Shown: positions 10,006 to 18,585 of the stretch, one piece after another
How the letters are laid out: each line of letters starts with the position of its first letter
Position numbering within the stretch: the stretch's first letter is position 1
From: CAVVEQ01 sp963747315
Lineage (GTDB): Bacteria; Chloroflexota; Anaerolineae; Anaerolineales; Anaerolineaceae
Direction: 5' to 3'
NCBI GenBank assembly: GCA_963747315.1
Contig: CAVVEQ010000014.1
Coordinates: forward strand, 18,203-82,202
Length of the DNA: 64,000 bases
Notes under the pieces: model-generated
Told to the model about the DNA's origin: nothing
Seen by the model: only the letters and a program-made list of their open reading frames with translations
The model's database searches: none
Position numbers and translations under genes: made by a program

Positions 10006-11949
10006 TTAGATGTTCTTGAACTCACCATCCACCACGTCTTCGCCGCCGCCCGAGCCGCCTTCAGCGGGGGGTTCCTGCGGAGGCACATCGCCGCCCATAT
10101 CGGGGGGAACGCTTCCCTCCGCGCCGGGTCCGGCTTCGCCGCCCGCGGGCTGCTGGTACATGCTGGCACCCACCTTCTGCAGGTTTTGACCCAGGTCTTC
10201 GGTGGCCTTCTTGATGGCTTCGGCGTCCTCGCCATCCTTCACCGCGCGGACGGCTGCCATGCCATCCTCCACCTGTTTCTTCACGTCCTCTGGGATCTTA
10301 TCCCCGTTCTCGCGCAGCAGCTTTTCGCCGGTGTAGACGGTATTCTCCGCCTGGTTGCGCACCTCGATCAACTCTTTCTTCTTCAGGTCATCAGCTGCGT
10401 GCGCTTCGGCTTCCTTGCGCATACGCTCCACCTCGTCCTTGGAAAGACCCGAGGAGGCAGTGATGGTGATGTGCTGGCTGCGTCCGGTGGCCTTATCGGT
10501 GGCTTTCACCTCGAGGATGCCGTTCGCGTCGATATCGAATGAGACCTCGACCTGCGGGATGCCGCGCGGCGCGGGCGGGATGCCGTCCAGGTTAAAGCGC
10601 CCCAGGGTCTTGTTATCGGCTGCCATCGGGCGTTCGCCCTGCAGCACATGGATCTCCACCTGGGTTTGGCCGTCGGATGCGGTCGAGAAGATCTGCGAGC
10701 GGTGCACCGGGATGGTGGTATTGCGCTCGATCAGCGCAGTAGCCACGCCGCCCAGGGTTTCCACCGAGAGTGTCAGGGGGGTGACGTCGAGCAGGAGGAT
10801 ATCCTTCACCTCGCCGCCGAGTACGCCGGCCTGAATGGCCGCGCCGATGGCGACAACCTCATCCGGGTTCACACCCTTGTGGGGTTCCTTACCGAATTCC
10901 TTCTTCACCGCCTCGTGGACCAGGGGCATACGGGTCATGCCGCCCACCATCACCACTTCATTGATATCCGAGGCTTTCAGCCCGGAGTCTGAGATTGCCT
11001 TGCGGACAGGTTCCAGCGATTTCTGCACCAGGTCGCCGGTAAGCTGCTCCAGCTTGGCACGGGTGAGGGTCATCACAAGGTGCTTGGGGCCGGTGGCATC
11101 GGCGGTGATGTAGGGCAGGTTGATCTCCGTCTGCGCCATCGAGGAAAGCTCGATCTTGGCTTTTTCGGCGGCTTCCTTCAACCGCTGCAATGCGGAGCGG
11201 TCGGTCTTAAGGTCAATGCCGCTTTGCTTCTTGAATTCGTCTGCCAGAAAATCCATCACTCGCTGGTCGAAGTCGTCGCCGCCCAGGAAGGTATCACCCG
11301 AGGTGGATTTCACCTGGAAGACGCCTTCGCCAACATCCAGCACCGAGATATCGAAGGTACCGCCGCCCAGGTCGTAGACTGCGATCACTTCGTTCTTTTT
11401 CTTATCCAGCCCGTAAGCCAGCGATGAAGCCGTGGGTTCGTTGATGATGCGCAGCACTTCCAGCCCGGCGATCTTGCCGGCATCCTTGGTGGCATTACGC
11501 TGGGCGTCGTTGAAGTACGCCGGGACGGTGATGACCGCCTGGGTGACCGTTTCGCCCAGGTAGGCTTCCGCATCCGCTTTCAACTTGGCCAGGATCATGG
11601 CGGAGACTTCCGGGGGGGAGTACTCTTTGCCATCCAGGGTGACGCGCACGTCGCCATTGGATGCTTTGGACACTTTATACGGGACCTTGCCGATCGTGCG
11701 CTGCACTTCGGGGTCGTCAAACTTACGCCCCATAAAGCGTTTGATCGAGAAGATCGTGTTTTCGGGGTTGACGATGGCCTGGTTGCGGGCAGCCCGCCCC
11801 ACAAGGCGTTCGTGGTTTTTATTGACCGCCACCACCGAGGGCAGCAGCCGTTCCCCTTCCGCAGTCGGGATGACCATCGGCTCGCCGCCGCTCATCACCG
11901 CCACAACGGAATTTGTCGTACCAAGATCAATACCTATGATTTTTCCCAT
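10006..11949 (-). CDS. dnaK: Chaperone protein DnaK (Hsp70)
   Basis: This full-length Hsp70 has 647 residues. The N-terminal ATPase domain shows GIDLGTTNS, DLGGGTFDIS and VGGMTRMP. The substrate-binding domain follows from about residue 390 (LLLDVTPLTLSVET), then the helical lid. The tail is Gly/Pro-rich and ends with the usual acidic DVVDGEFKNI type motif. It folds and protects proteins with DnaJ and GrpE in the cytoplasm. The ATG at 11949 has a strong AGGAGGAAAG site. The gene lies 9 bp downstream of grpE and is controlled by HrcA through CIRCE. Confidence 0.98.
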   Translation of the reverse strand: MGKIIGIDLGTTNSVVAVMSGGEPMVIPTAEGERLLPSVVAVNKNHERLVGRAARNQAIVNPENTIFSIKRFMGRKFDDPEVQRTIGKVPYKVSKASNGDVRVTLDGKEYSPPEVSAMILAKLKADAEAYLGETVTQAVITVPAYFNDAQRNATKDAGKIAGLEVLRIINEPTASSLAYGLDKKKNEVIAVYDLGGGTFDISVLDVGEGVFQVKSTSGDTFLGGDDFDQRVMDFLADEFKKQSGIDLKTDRSALQRLKEAAEKAKIELSSMAQTEINLPYITADATGPKHLVMTLTRAKLEQLTGDLVQKSLEPVRKAISDSGLKASDINEVVMVGGMTRMPLVHEAVKKEFGKEPHKGVNPDEVVAIGAAIQAGVLGGEVKDILLLDVTPLTLSVETLGGVATALIERNTTIPVHRSQIFSTASDGQTQVEIHVLQGERPMAADNKTLGRFNLDGIPPAPRGIPQVEVSFDIDANGILEVKATDKATGRSQHITITASSGLSKDEVERMRKEAEAHAADDLKKKELIEVRNQAENTVYTGEKLLRENGDKIPEDVKKQVEDGMAAVRAVKDGEDAEAIKKATEDLGQNLQKVGASMYQQPAGGEAGPGAEGSVPPDMGGDVPPQEPPAEGGSGGGEDVVDGEFKNI

Positions 11950-11958
11950 TCTTTCCTC

Positions 11959-12534
11959 CTATTTGGCAACTCTTACCATTGCAGGGCGGATAACCCGGTC
12001 GCCCAGCATATATCCCATTTGAACCACTTCGATGACCTCACCGGATTCATTCCCGTCACTTTCCTCGTGTGAAATGGCTTCGTGAAGCCGGGGGTCAAAC
12101 TGTTTTCCTTCCGCGTCGATCGGGGTCAGACCCTCGCAATCCAGTATGTTGGTCAGCTTGCGGCTGATCAGCTCAATACCTTCCGCCCAGCTTGCGGCCT
12201 CGCCTTCTGTCGGGCGTGCTTTCAGTGCCCGGTTGAGATCGTCCTGGATGACCAGGTACTTTTTGAGCACTTCCACGGTCAGGTCCTGTTTCTTCTGGCT
12301 CTGCTCGCGCTCCACGCGGCTGCGGTAGTTGCTGTAATCCGCGCGTTCGCGTTGCCAGCCATCCAGGTTGGATTGCGCCTGATCCTTAAGATCATCGATC
12401 TCTTTCATCTGGGCTGCGAATTCCTTAAGCGGCACGGTCACCATCTCTTCAGGTTTGGTTTCGTGTCCCAGGGGAGCGGTATCCTTTTCAGGATGCGCGT
12501 GCAGCGGTTTTGTTCCTCTTTTTTTATCGGTCAT
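11959..12534 (-). CDS. grpE: Nucleotide exchange factor GrpE
   Basis: This 191-residue protein is the ADP/ATP exchange factor of DnaK. It has a charged, disordered N-terminus (about 1-30) and a long heptad-rich helix (about 35-95) that forms the dimer coiled coil. The C-terminal beta domain has the conserved G-x-x-FDPxxHEA motif, seen here as QFDPRLHEAI, followed by GEVIEVVQMGYMLGDRVIRPAMV. It sits between hrcA and dnaK with 12 bp and 9 bp gaps, in the standard operon order. Confidence 0.96.
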   Translation of the reverse strand: MTDKKRGTKPLHAHPEKDTAPLGHETKPEEMVTVPLKEFAAQMKEIDDLKDQAQSNLDGWQRERADYSNYRSRVEREQSQKKQDLTVEVLKKYLVIQDDLNRALKARPTEGEAASWAEGIELISRKLTNILDCEGLTPIDAEGKQFDPRLHEAISHEESDGNESGEVIEVVQMGYMLGDRVIRPAMVRVAK

Positions 12535-12546
12535 TCAATTCCACCT

Positions 12547-13605
12547 TTAATTCATTTTTTCAGGGGTATCGTCCACCAGGGTCTCGCTCACCAGGTCGCT
12601 CAGCAGCCCGGAGAGGAACCGCACCACCGAGATGGAGCGCCCGTAGGACATGCGCATCGGCCCCAGCACGCCCAGCATGCCCGTGGCGTATCCCGGGGAG
12701 CCATAGCGGGCCAAAACCATCGACCACTGGCGCAGCTCATCCCACGAGCTTTCCCCGCCGATCAGCACCTGCACACCGCCGATCGTTCCCTGCGGAACGG
12801 TACGCGAGAGCAGGTCCTGCAGGGTAGAGCGTTCCTCCAGGATGCGCAGCGCCCGGCGGGCATCCTCGGAACCGGCGAACTCGGGCTCAGCGAGCACATT
12901 CGTCAGCCCATCCATGAAGATATCGCCGGAAACGAGCGCGTCGGAACGGGTCATTTCCTCCAGGATCCAATCCGCAACCTGTTTCTCCAGGCTTTCCAGT
13001 TGGAGGGCGGTTTTCGAGATCTGGTCGGGGCTCTTCCCGCAGAAACGCGCGGTGATGCGGTGGGCTGCTTCGGAGAGGACTTCCTGGCTGAAGGGTTCAT
13101 CAAGTGAATGGACCTGCTGATGAATATCTCCGCCCATCATAACCAGCACCATGAGTACCTGCCGCCCGCGGGTGGAGATGAGCTCCACATGTTTGAAGCG
13201 GGCTTTCTCCGGGTGGGGCGAGGTGATCAACGCAGCTGCCCGCGATTGATGCGCCAGCACGGAAGCCCCAAGCCGCATCCATTGATCCACGTCGTTGCGG
13301 GTCTGGTAGAACTGGTGGCTGATCATGCTGCGTGTCGATTCCGGCAGGGTGGTATCCTGGATCAGGCGGGTGACAAAATAGCGGTAGCCTTCCTCGGTGG
13401 GCACTCGTCCAGCGGAGGTGTGCGGCTGACGCAGGTACCCCAGGGTATCCAGCTCGGCCAGCTCGTTGCGCACGGTGGCGGAGCTCATATCCAGGTTGTA
13501 ACGATCCACCAGGTGGGAAGACCCCACCGGCGCAGCCGTCTGCACGTACTCGTGGATGATGAGCGTGAGCAGCAGTTTCTGTCGTTCGGTAAGCGTTTCG
13601 TTCAT
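12547..13605 (-). CDS. hrcA: Heat-inducible transcription repressor HrcA
   Basis: This 352-residue repressor binds CIRCE and represses class I heat-shock genes. The N-terminal winged-helix domain (residues ~5-80) contains SSHLVDRYNLDMSSATVRNE, which matches the HrcA recognition helix region. A GAF-like central domain and the C-terminal dimerisation part follow (RVLMVLVMMGG, then GPMRMSYGR near the end). The gene is first in the operon and lies just behind a perfect CIRCE element, so it represses itself. The start ATG at 13605 has no strong ribosome site. Confidence 0.96.
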   Translation of the reverse strand: MNETLTERQKLLLTLIIHEYVQTAAPVGSSHLVDRYNLDMSSATVRNELAELDTLGYLRQPHTSAGRVPTEEGYRYFVTRLIQDTTLPESTRSMISHQFYQTRNDVDQWMRLGASVLAHQSRAAALITSPHPEKARFKHVELISTRGRQVLMVLVMMGGDIHQQVHSLDEPFSQEVLSEAAHRITARFCGKSPDQISKTALQLESLEKQVADWILEEMTRSDALVSGDIFMDGLTNVLAEPEFAGSEDARRALRILEERSTLQDLLSRTVPQGTIGGVQVLIGGESSWDELRQWSMVLARYGSPGYATGMLGVLGPMRMSYGRSISVVRFLSGLLSDLVSETLVDDTPEKMN

Positions 13606-13618
13606 ATTCGTCTTATTT

Positions 13619-13645
13619 TTAGCACTCTCGGCTTGAGAGTGCTAA
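13619..13645 (-). promoter_or_regulatory. CIRCE operator (HrcA binding site)
   Basis: TTAGCACTC (13619-13627), a 9-bp spacer and GAGTGCTAA (13637-13645) match the CIRCE consensus exactly. It lies 14 bp upstream of the hrcA start codon and just downstream of the -10 box, where a bound repressor would block transcription. Confidence 0.97.
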
Positions 13646-13658
13646 ATCGCTGTGAATT

Positions 13659-13687
13659 ATGATACCATGCCGGTAAATTCAAGTCAA
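13659..13687 (-). promoter_or_regulatory. Sigma-70-type promoter of the hrcA operon
   Basis: On the minus strand, TTGACT (13682-13687) and TATCAT (13659-13664) are separated by exactly 17 bp. The expected transcription start falls at about the upstream edge of the CIRCE element. Confidence 0.85.
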
Positions 13688-13729
13688 GCAGGGCAGGGAA
13701 ATTCTGATAAAACGCTTACAATCCGTTTT

Positions 13730-14725
13730 TTATCTATTGATCCCTTGTTGGTACAGGAAATATAAGCCCCCAAAATAGATGATGGTTAGAAAAAGCGCGT
13801 CCAATTCAATAAACAGAATTCGTCGTTTAATTCGCGCAAGGTTGCCGATCAGTGCCAGGCTGGTCATTACCAAACCCAAGGTGGCTACAAGAAGGAATGC
13901 TGGATCGATGGCAGGCATTATCCGTCCTTTTGTGTAGAACAAGTCGCTAAGGCCCAGCACAAAGATATTGAACATATTGCTTCCAAATAGGTTGCCTATC
14001 GCCATTGCAGTTGCCCCAATTCGGGCAGCAGCCAGGGTCGTCACCAACTCGGGCAAAGAGGTCACGAATGCCACCAGCGTCGTTCCGATGAAAGTCGTCC
14101 CCAAACCAGTGATGCGCGCGATTTCCTTGCTGGATGAAACGAGGTACGGTGTGGCAACGACCAGAAGCACAATGGCGATCAAAAGACCAAGTAATGCCCT
14201 CCACATGGGAGGCGTATTGGCAGGCAGATCTTCTTGTGGTTCCCGGGCTTCCTTACGGTTTAGTGATTGGTCATTCTGGATCAACCAGATGGATCCAAGA
14301 TACACCAGAATGATCACCAGGCTATCCACGCCTACCCAGCCGATTTGCCATTCAAGATTGCCCATCATGAAGAAAATAGCCATGCCAATCATCAGAACCG
14401 CCAGACTGCCGCTGAGCGCGTGTTTGAGCAGTGAACTTCTCAGGATCCTTTGCCGGTAGAAGATAAGATCCAAAATTACCAGCATAAACATGTTCACCAT
14501 ATTGCTCCCCAATAAATTACCGGCAGCAAGATTGGGTAAACCTTCCCGGATGGCAACAAAGGAGGTCAACAATTCTGGTAATGAAGTGGCGGCAGCCAGC
14601 AGCACCAACCCGACAAACATCCCCCCCAGCCTTGTGCGAATCGCGATGACATCCCCGCTTTTCGCCAATTGGATGGCTGCAAGTACGATGACTGCTGAAC
14701 TTATTAGGAAAATTATCCAAGGCAT
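13730..14725 (-). CDS. CaCA-family cation antiporter (Na+/Ca2+ exchanger, YrbG-like)
   Basis: This 331-residue membrane protein has about ten helices in two homologous halves. Each half carries the alpha-repeat signatures of Ca2+/cation antiporters: AATSLPELLTSF with GNLLGSNMVNMF, and FVTSLPELVTTL with GNLFGSNMFNIF. The acidic residue in SLPEL is the ion-binding residue of the family. A short polar loop between halves (about residues 165-180) replaces the large regulatory loop of animal exchangers. It is the last gene of the LacI-B12 enzyme-opine dehydrogenase-ATP-grasp run, 23 bp after the ligase gene. It may move a cation, or a metal bound by the product of that operon; the latter is inference. 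Confidence 0.88.
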   Translation of the reverse strand: MPWIIFLISSAVIVLAAIQLAKSGDVIAIRTRLGGMFVGLVLLAAATSLPELLTSFVAIREGLPNLAAGNLLGSNMVNMFMLVILDLIFYRQRILRSSLLKHALSGSLAVLMIGMAIFFMMGNLEWQIGWVGVDSLVIILVYLGSIWLIQNDQSLNRKEAREPQEDLPANTPPMWRALLGLLIAIVLLVVATPYLVSSSKEIARITGLGTTFIGTTLVAFVTSLPELVTTLAAARIGATAMAIGNLFGSNMFNIFVLGLSDLFYTKGRIMPAIDPAFLLVATLGLVMTSLALIGNLARIKRRILFIELDALFLTIIYFGGLYFLYQQGINR

Positions 14726-14748
14726 AATTTTAATTTTATTCGATTAAT

Positions 14749-15804
14749 TTAATAGGCGGGGGTCAATACCGAAAACACTTTTGCTGGAACAACCTCGTAC
14801 ATTTCAGGAGGTATATTCACTGTTTTATTGCCCAGCGAAATAGCCCGAACGATACCTGATAAAAAGATGGCATTAATGTATTGGGTGGTATTCAACCCCA
14901 ACCCGCCTGCGCAAGCGTCGAACCAGCGGTCAGGGATCATTGGCTGACCATTTATCTCAATTGCGTAGTAACACCCACGTGACCTGATAATATCCAATCT
15001 TGCATAATCCCGGACATTTAATACCGAAAATGCTTTTCGCGAAAAATCGACAACCTCTTCCCACTGCGAATTTTCTTCCAACTGTTGAACATGGGTGAGA
15101 TGTGCTTCTTTATCCAGGGTGGAAATGACCGGGTATTTTTTCTCAAGCTGCACTGTCACTTCTGCCGGTAGGATGAATGCTGACGACCCATTGCCTATCC
15201 AACCCACAGTTATTTCTTGAAAATCTTCAGCTGTGCCTAAATAATCCTCCACGAGAACACTGCCGAATTCCGGTAAGATTTCTCCCACCTTCATTCTTAG
15301 TTCCTCTGCATTTTCAGCAACAGAGGTTATATCAATCCCTCGGCTGTTCCCTGAACCGGCCGGTTTTACAATACAAGGGAAAGATGAAAATGTGTTCAGT
15401 TTGGTTTCAAGAGTGCCTTTACGAAAATCGTGATTTTCCAAATAAATCCAGGCGGGTGTATTGACCCCGCTTTTTTTCCATTCCACCTTTAACCTGGGCT
15501 TTTCTATGGCAATACTCAAGGTATTCGCATCTGATCCAATATAAGCAAGACCGAGATCTTCCAGAATATCATGGATGATGTGGTTTTTCCCTTGCTCATC
15601 CGAAATACCGTATGCGGAACAAAAAACGAGGTCGACAGGATTTTCAGATAATATCTGAAAGAGCTCGGTTTTATTGGAAGGATTGAAATACCTGGCGAAT
15701 ATACCTCCTTTGACAAGCGCAGCGATCATAATCGCGAATTTTTCTGGTATCTCCCGAGGGTTCGCTGCTTTTGAATTTGGACTCCCAAGGATTAGCGCAT
15801 TCAT
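14749..15804 (-). CDS. ATP-grasp ligase, D-Ala-D-Ala ligase-like
   Basis: This 351-residue cytosolic enzyme has the D-alanine-D-alanine ligase plan. It has an N-terminal Rossmann-like domain (MNALILGSPNSK, ending in YIGSDANTLSIAIEK), a central ATP-grasp subdomain with CIVKPAGSGNSRGI, then VLVEDYL. The C-terminal metal-binding part carries ARLDI and EINGQPMI, where cell-wall Ddl enzymes have EVNTxPG. The N-terminus lacks the usual Ddl GGxSxE motif and the EINGQP motif differs, so it probably joins an amino acid to something other than D-Ala. It overlaps the opine dehydrogenase gene by 4 bp (ATGA), showing tight coupling. Substrates unknown. Confidence 0.72.
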   Translation of the reverse strand: MNALILGSPNSKAANPREIPEKFAIMIAALVKGGIFARYFNPSNKTELFQILSENPVDLVFCSAYGISDEQGKNHIIHDILEDLGLAYIGSDANTLSIAIEKPRLKVEWKKSGVNTPAWIYLENHDFRKGTLETKLNTFSSFPCIVKPAGSGNSRGIDITSVAENAEELRMKVGEILPEFGSVLVEDYLGTAEDFQEITVGWIGNGSSAFILPAEVTVQLEKKYPVISTLDKEAHLTHVQQLEENSQWEEVVDFSRKAFSVLNVRDYARLDIIRSRGCYYAIEINGQPMIPDRWFDACAGGLGLNTTQYINAIFLSGIVRAISLGNKTVNIPPEMYEVVPAKVFSVLTPAY

Positions 15805-16910
15805 GCCGCCCGAATCCCTTCATTAACATATTTGGTCAATTCTCCAACGCTATGCTGGTCGATCCCCAGTTTGTCCACGGTCCTGCCACGCCGGTAATAA
15901 TCCGTTTGATGGATAACACAAGCGAGGCGGATGATGCTGTCCATAGCTCGCACTGATACACCAAAACGCTGGCCCAGTGATGCCATGGGGACGAGGCTCA
16001 TGGGTACATCCTCAAAAATATACCTGTGATTCAAAGTGGCTGGGGCTGTGATACCGTAATACCCGGATTGATTATGGATCGCCTCGTTGAGGTCATTACC
16101 CGTGACATCGTATGCAAGGGCGAGCCATTCCATTGCAGTCCTGGCGCGGATACCGAGCGAGGAGGCCACGGTTACTCTTTCGCGATCCAGGGCTTCCAGG
16201 ACTTTGGCAACAGAATGCGTAACCCCATCTATGTAAAATTCGAAATCACCATGCGTAGATTCAATCCGTCCTGCGTTTAATATGGTAAGCGCTGGGTGGA
16301 AGATCGCCCCCATATTATTCATTCCGGTTTGGAGAACATTTACCCCGTCAATGAATTGTGGATAGACAAGGTTGATAACATCAAGCACTTGCTGAGTGTG
16401 TGTAGCAGGTAAAGCTGCAAGAGGCACAGCTTCTTTGATCCTAAAAATTCGTGCCTGCGCGGGACCATCCGAACGGCTGGCGTAAATAAACGTCTCTGCT
16501 TCAGCAATAATTACCTTGGCGGTGCAACCACTGGTCCTTAAAATAAAATCAACCTCGAGAGCTCCACATGTACGCCCTGGATGGAGGACAATGATCTGCC
16601 CATCCTTCAAAAACGGGCTGATCCCTTTAGCAATTTCAGCGTGGGCGGAAGAAGGTAAAACAACCATGATCACATCTGCCTTCGGGACGCAGTTCTTTAA
16701 TTCTGAAGTAACGGTTTTTATCCGCCCAAACCCATGTGGCCCCTCCGGGTAGCTTTCTAGTTCAATCCCGCCGCGTTTGGCAATAACACTTATATGATCC
16801 CATGTCCGATTGAAAAGCATCACTTGCTCCCCCATCAATGCCAAATGAGCTGCCATCGCTTTACCGCCATGGCCAGCCCCAATCACCAGATATTTATATT
16901 TTCTTTTCAT
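15801..16910 (-). CDS. Opine (octopine/nopaline) dehydrogenase family protein
   Basis: This 369-residue protein has an N-terminal NAD(P)-binding Rossmann fold (YLVIGAGHGGKAMAAHLALMG). Its C-terminal helical domain matches the opine dehydrogenase family, with GMNNMGAIFHPALTILNAG and a catalytic His in the FHP segment. Such enzymes reductively condense an amino acid with a 2-oxo acid to an N-alkyl amino acid. Relatives make octopine or metal-binding opines such as staphylopine. The gene starts 10 bp after the B12 enzyme gene on the transcribed strand and overlaps the ligase gene by 4 bp. The operon suggests it makes or breaks down a modified amino acid; the substrate is not evident. Confidence 0.82.
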   Translation of the reverse strand: MKRKYKYLVIGAGHGGKAMAAHLALMGEQVMLFNRTWDHISVIAKRGGIELESYPEGPHGFGRIKTVTSELKNCVPKADVIMVVLPSSAHAEIAKGISPFLKDGQIIVLHPGRTCGALEVDFILRTSGCTAKVIIAEAETFIYASRSDGPAQARIFRIKEAVPLAALPATHTQQVLDVINLVYPQFIDGVNVLQTGMNNMGAIFHPALTILNAGRIESTHGDFEFYIDGVTHSVAKVLEALDRERVTVASSLGIRARTAMEWLALAYDVTGNDLNEAIHNQSGYYGITAPATLNHRYIFEDVPMSLVPMASLGQRFGVSVRAMDSIIRLACVIHQTDYYRRGRTVDKLGIDQHSVGELTKYVNEGIRAA

Positions 16911-16925
16911 ATCTACCTCTCATTT

Positions 16926-18549
16926 TCATTGGTCGAGTCTTCTCAATTCATCAAGCTTTTCTCCTTTTACGTCGACTGAGTCCCATCCTCCATCAATCAA
17001 ACCTGCTCGAATCCGTCCTTTTCCGTATGGATTTCCTGCCAATTGCGGAGCGTCCAGGATCCCTAGAACCACGGCTTCCTCCAGGGTTGCTGCATCAATA
17101 AATGGATCGCTCTTACTTTTGCTGCATTTCGCAATCGCCGCGAGTGTAATTTTTGCCTGCTCGATCAGGTAATCTTTTCTGCGGATGATCTTGGGGTCCA
17201 GTGTCATATCCGGCTGACCGGACATGGCATTTTGGATGGCACGACGTGCCAACAGGCAGGATTCAATCACGTCATCCGCAGTCGCTGCATGGTCGGCTTC
17301 GGTATAGCTAACCACATGCACAATATCCGGCTTCAACGCCATCTGCAGGTAGACGTTGGAAGCCAGATGAGCTTTGGCGGCAACGGGTTCGTGGGGATAG
17401 CTTAGCAATCCCGTCCGGGTCTGCCTCCAGACCCTGAACTCCGGACCTTCGAGTGGCTGAATCAATTCCAGAATTGCCAACATTTTTGCCAGGTCCATCG
17501 CATCACTCACTTGTGGTGGGCTGTTGAACATGAACTGGGCGATATAATCCCGCACTCCAAATGCAAGCGCGTTATATGCGGAGAGGTAACCACTCACCAC
17601 GTAGATCACATCCGGTGCCTCCCTCATTCCCCAATGGTGTGGCTCATTGAGCTCAACCGGGATATCCCTAACCCCGTACCAGTGCATGATCTCCTGATGG
17701 CAAATGATCGATTCTTTTAAACCAACCGGCCCGCGGCCATCCATGCGGTTGAACCAGAAAAGCGGTATGGCGCACCAGGCATTATTGATCGTTTCTACAA
17801 ACATTTCAGCCTGCTGAATAAAATCATCCGTACCGGAATAGGTACGCATTAAAGGGAAATTCCCGGTTCGGCTGGCTTCAAAAAGCAACCGGTAATCTTC
17901 TGCACTCCTTACCGGAACACCGCCCGCGCCCCTTCGGCGAGGATCCTGCCGCTCCGGGTGAAAGAAATTTTCCTGCGCATCCTGATCTGTACCAAGAGAG
18001 ATCACATCCAGCACCCTGGCTTCAGCAATTTTTTGGATGCCAGTCCTTGTTGCTTCAAAGTCCGGCAGCCCAAAATGATGCCGAAGCATCGGAATGGGTG
18101 ATTTCCAGCGAATCCTATCCACTGTATTTTGGGGAAATTGGTAGTTGGTGGGATTTCCGGTTTGATCCCCTTTTAGGTAAGCGAACAGATCATCCAACTG
18201 TTCACTGCCATCGTAAACTCGGTCAAAAAAACCCATTGCCCGCGCGCGTTCCGCAATTGGGGGAGTTCCACCGAAAACAAACTTAACTCCGACCTCGCGA
18301 AGGGGATCCGCAGCCTCCAGGAATTCCGCCAGCAACCTTTCGCCGTTCTCGGGAGTCAATCGGTAAGATACCCCCACCAAGGTCAGCTTTCTCTTCGGTT
18401 GCCGTCTGAATGAATTCCTGGATACCAACTGCAGGACCGAGGAATACCGTCCGCCATCCAGCCTGCTCTGCCAGCTGCAGGAAATGGTATACCCCCGCAA
18501 TATGAACGCATTCCCCCAACGCCCCTGCGATTACCGTTTTCAATCGCAC
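16926..18549 (-). CDS. B12-binding domain fused to mutase-like TIM barrel, one frameshift
   Basis: The protein joins about 55 residues in one frame (from GTG 18549) to 16926-18385 in another, about 541 aa. Residues 1-130 look like a cobalamin-binding Rossmann domain: GECVHIAGVYHFL holds the HxxG part of the DxHxxG motif, with Cys in place of Asp, followed by FLGPAVGIQEF and VGVSYRLTPE. The remaining ~400 residues resemble a TIM barrel of the glutamate-mutase epsilon type, with LMRTYSGTDDF, VELNEPHHWGMREAPD and a C-terminal LGILDAPQLAGNP segment. It could be a carbon-skeleton mutase, an aminomutase or a corrinoid methyl-transfer protein. It is first after lacI, with opine dehydrogenase following. 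Confidence 0.6.
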
Positions 18550-18585
18550 CTCACTTTCGAAGGCCTGATATAGGGGGTCGTTAGA

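Noticed and set aside
12082..13107. 341-codon plus-strand ORF opposite grpE/hrcA
   Set aside because: Both genes on the other strand are clear family members; this is a shadow.
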